Assembly: GCA_002778195.1 (NCBI GenBank)
Contig: PCDI01000002.1
Location: forward strand, 682,001 to 746,000
Origin: Raffaelea ambrosiae
Taxonomy: Eukaryota > Ascomycota > Sordariomycetes > Ophiostomatales > Ophiostomataceae
DNA length: 64,000 bases
Direction of reading: 5' to 3'
Every line of letters begins with the position of its first letter. Position 1 is the first letter of the stretch. A program made the translations under genes and the position numbers. Positions 63,925 to 64,000 of the stretch are shown piece by piece. The notes beneath the pieces are model-generated. The model was not told the DNA's origin. It searched no databases and worked only from the letters and a program-made list of their open reading frames with translations.

Positions 63925-64000
63925 GGTCAAGAGCGCTCGAGGCAGGGGGGTCCCTAGAGAAGTACCTAGGTATGCTGTTCTTTCACGAGAGAACACAGAA

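Overview
The window reads as genomic DNA of a filamentous ascomycete (Pezizomycotina, most likely Sordariomycetes; I cannot fix the order). Coding exons are GC-rich at third positions. Introns are short (about 55-290 bp) with GTRNGT-type donors, CTNAC-like branch sites and YAG acceptors. Intergenic leaders are long and rich in pyrimidine tracts and microsatellites. The recognisable genes are fungal housekeeping and accessory genes: UTP18, HMG-CoA synthase, an MDM1-type sorting nexin, a DUF6604 protein, a Dal5-like MFS permease, a fused pseudouridine glycosidase/kinase and others. I see no CRISPR array, no intact transposon, and no rRNA or tRNA gene that I can support.

Layout. 0-3.7 kb: two adjacent paralogues of an uncharacterised family, the first cut by the window edge. 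4-6.6 kb: a DUF6604 protein. 7-22 kb: a run with a nutrient-scavenging flavour, consisting of a Dal5/Tna1-type permease, a secreted divergent nucleoside hydrolase, a TauD-type dioxygenase, a small basic conserved protein, UTP18, and a bifunctional pseudouridine-5'-phosphate glycosidase/pseudouridine kinase preceded by a dense cluster of GATAAG elements. 24-25 kb: a secreted, probably GPI-anchored protein. 29.7-32 kb: a phenol 2-monooxygenase-family flavoprotein. 36.5-38.3 kb: HMG-CoA synthase (ERG13). 39.1-39.7 kb: a Fic/Doc-type protein. 40.2-40.6 kb: a small putative mitochondrial protein. 41.1-46.1 kb: an MDM1-like PXA-RGS-PX-Nexin_C protein full of homopolymeric insertions. 47.5-48.3 kb: a proline-rich hypothetical protein.

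48.6-60 kb: the most unusual stretch. Four kinase-fold genes lie on the minus strand and share a C-terminal signature, yet each has lost the catalytic HRD aspartate. Three are intact ORFs and the fourth is frameshifted. An M3 oligopeptidase and a secreted protein of unknown function lie among them. 61-64 kb: an Acot9-like acyl-CoA thioesterase and a secreted CE1/PHB-depolymerase-type esterase, convergent.

Multi-exon models were built by hand from phase, splice consensus and remembered family motifs. Every set of exon lengths quoted sums to a multiple of three. Start codons were checked as ATG in the sequence. Where two splice acceptors remain possible this is stated. No database search was run, so family names rest on motif recognition.
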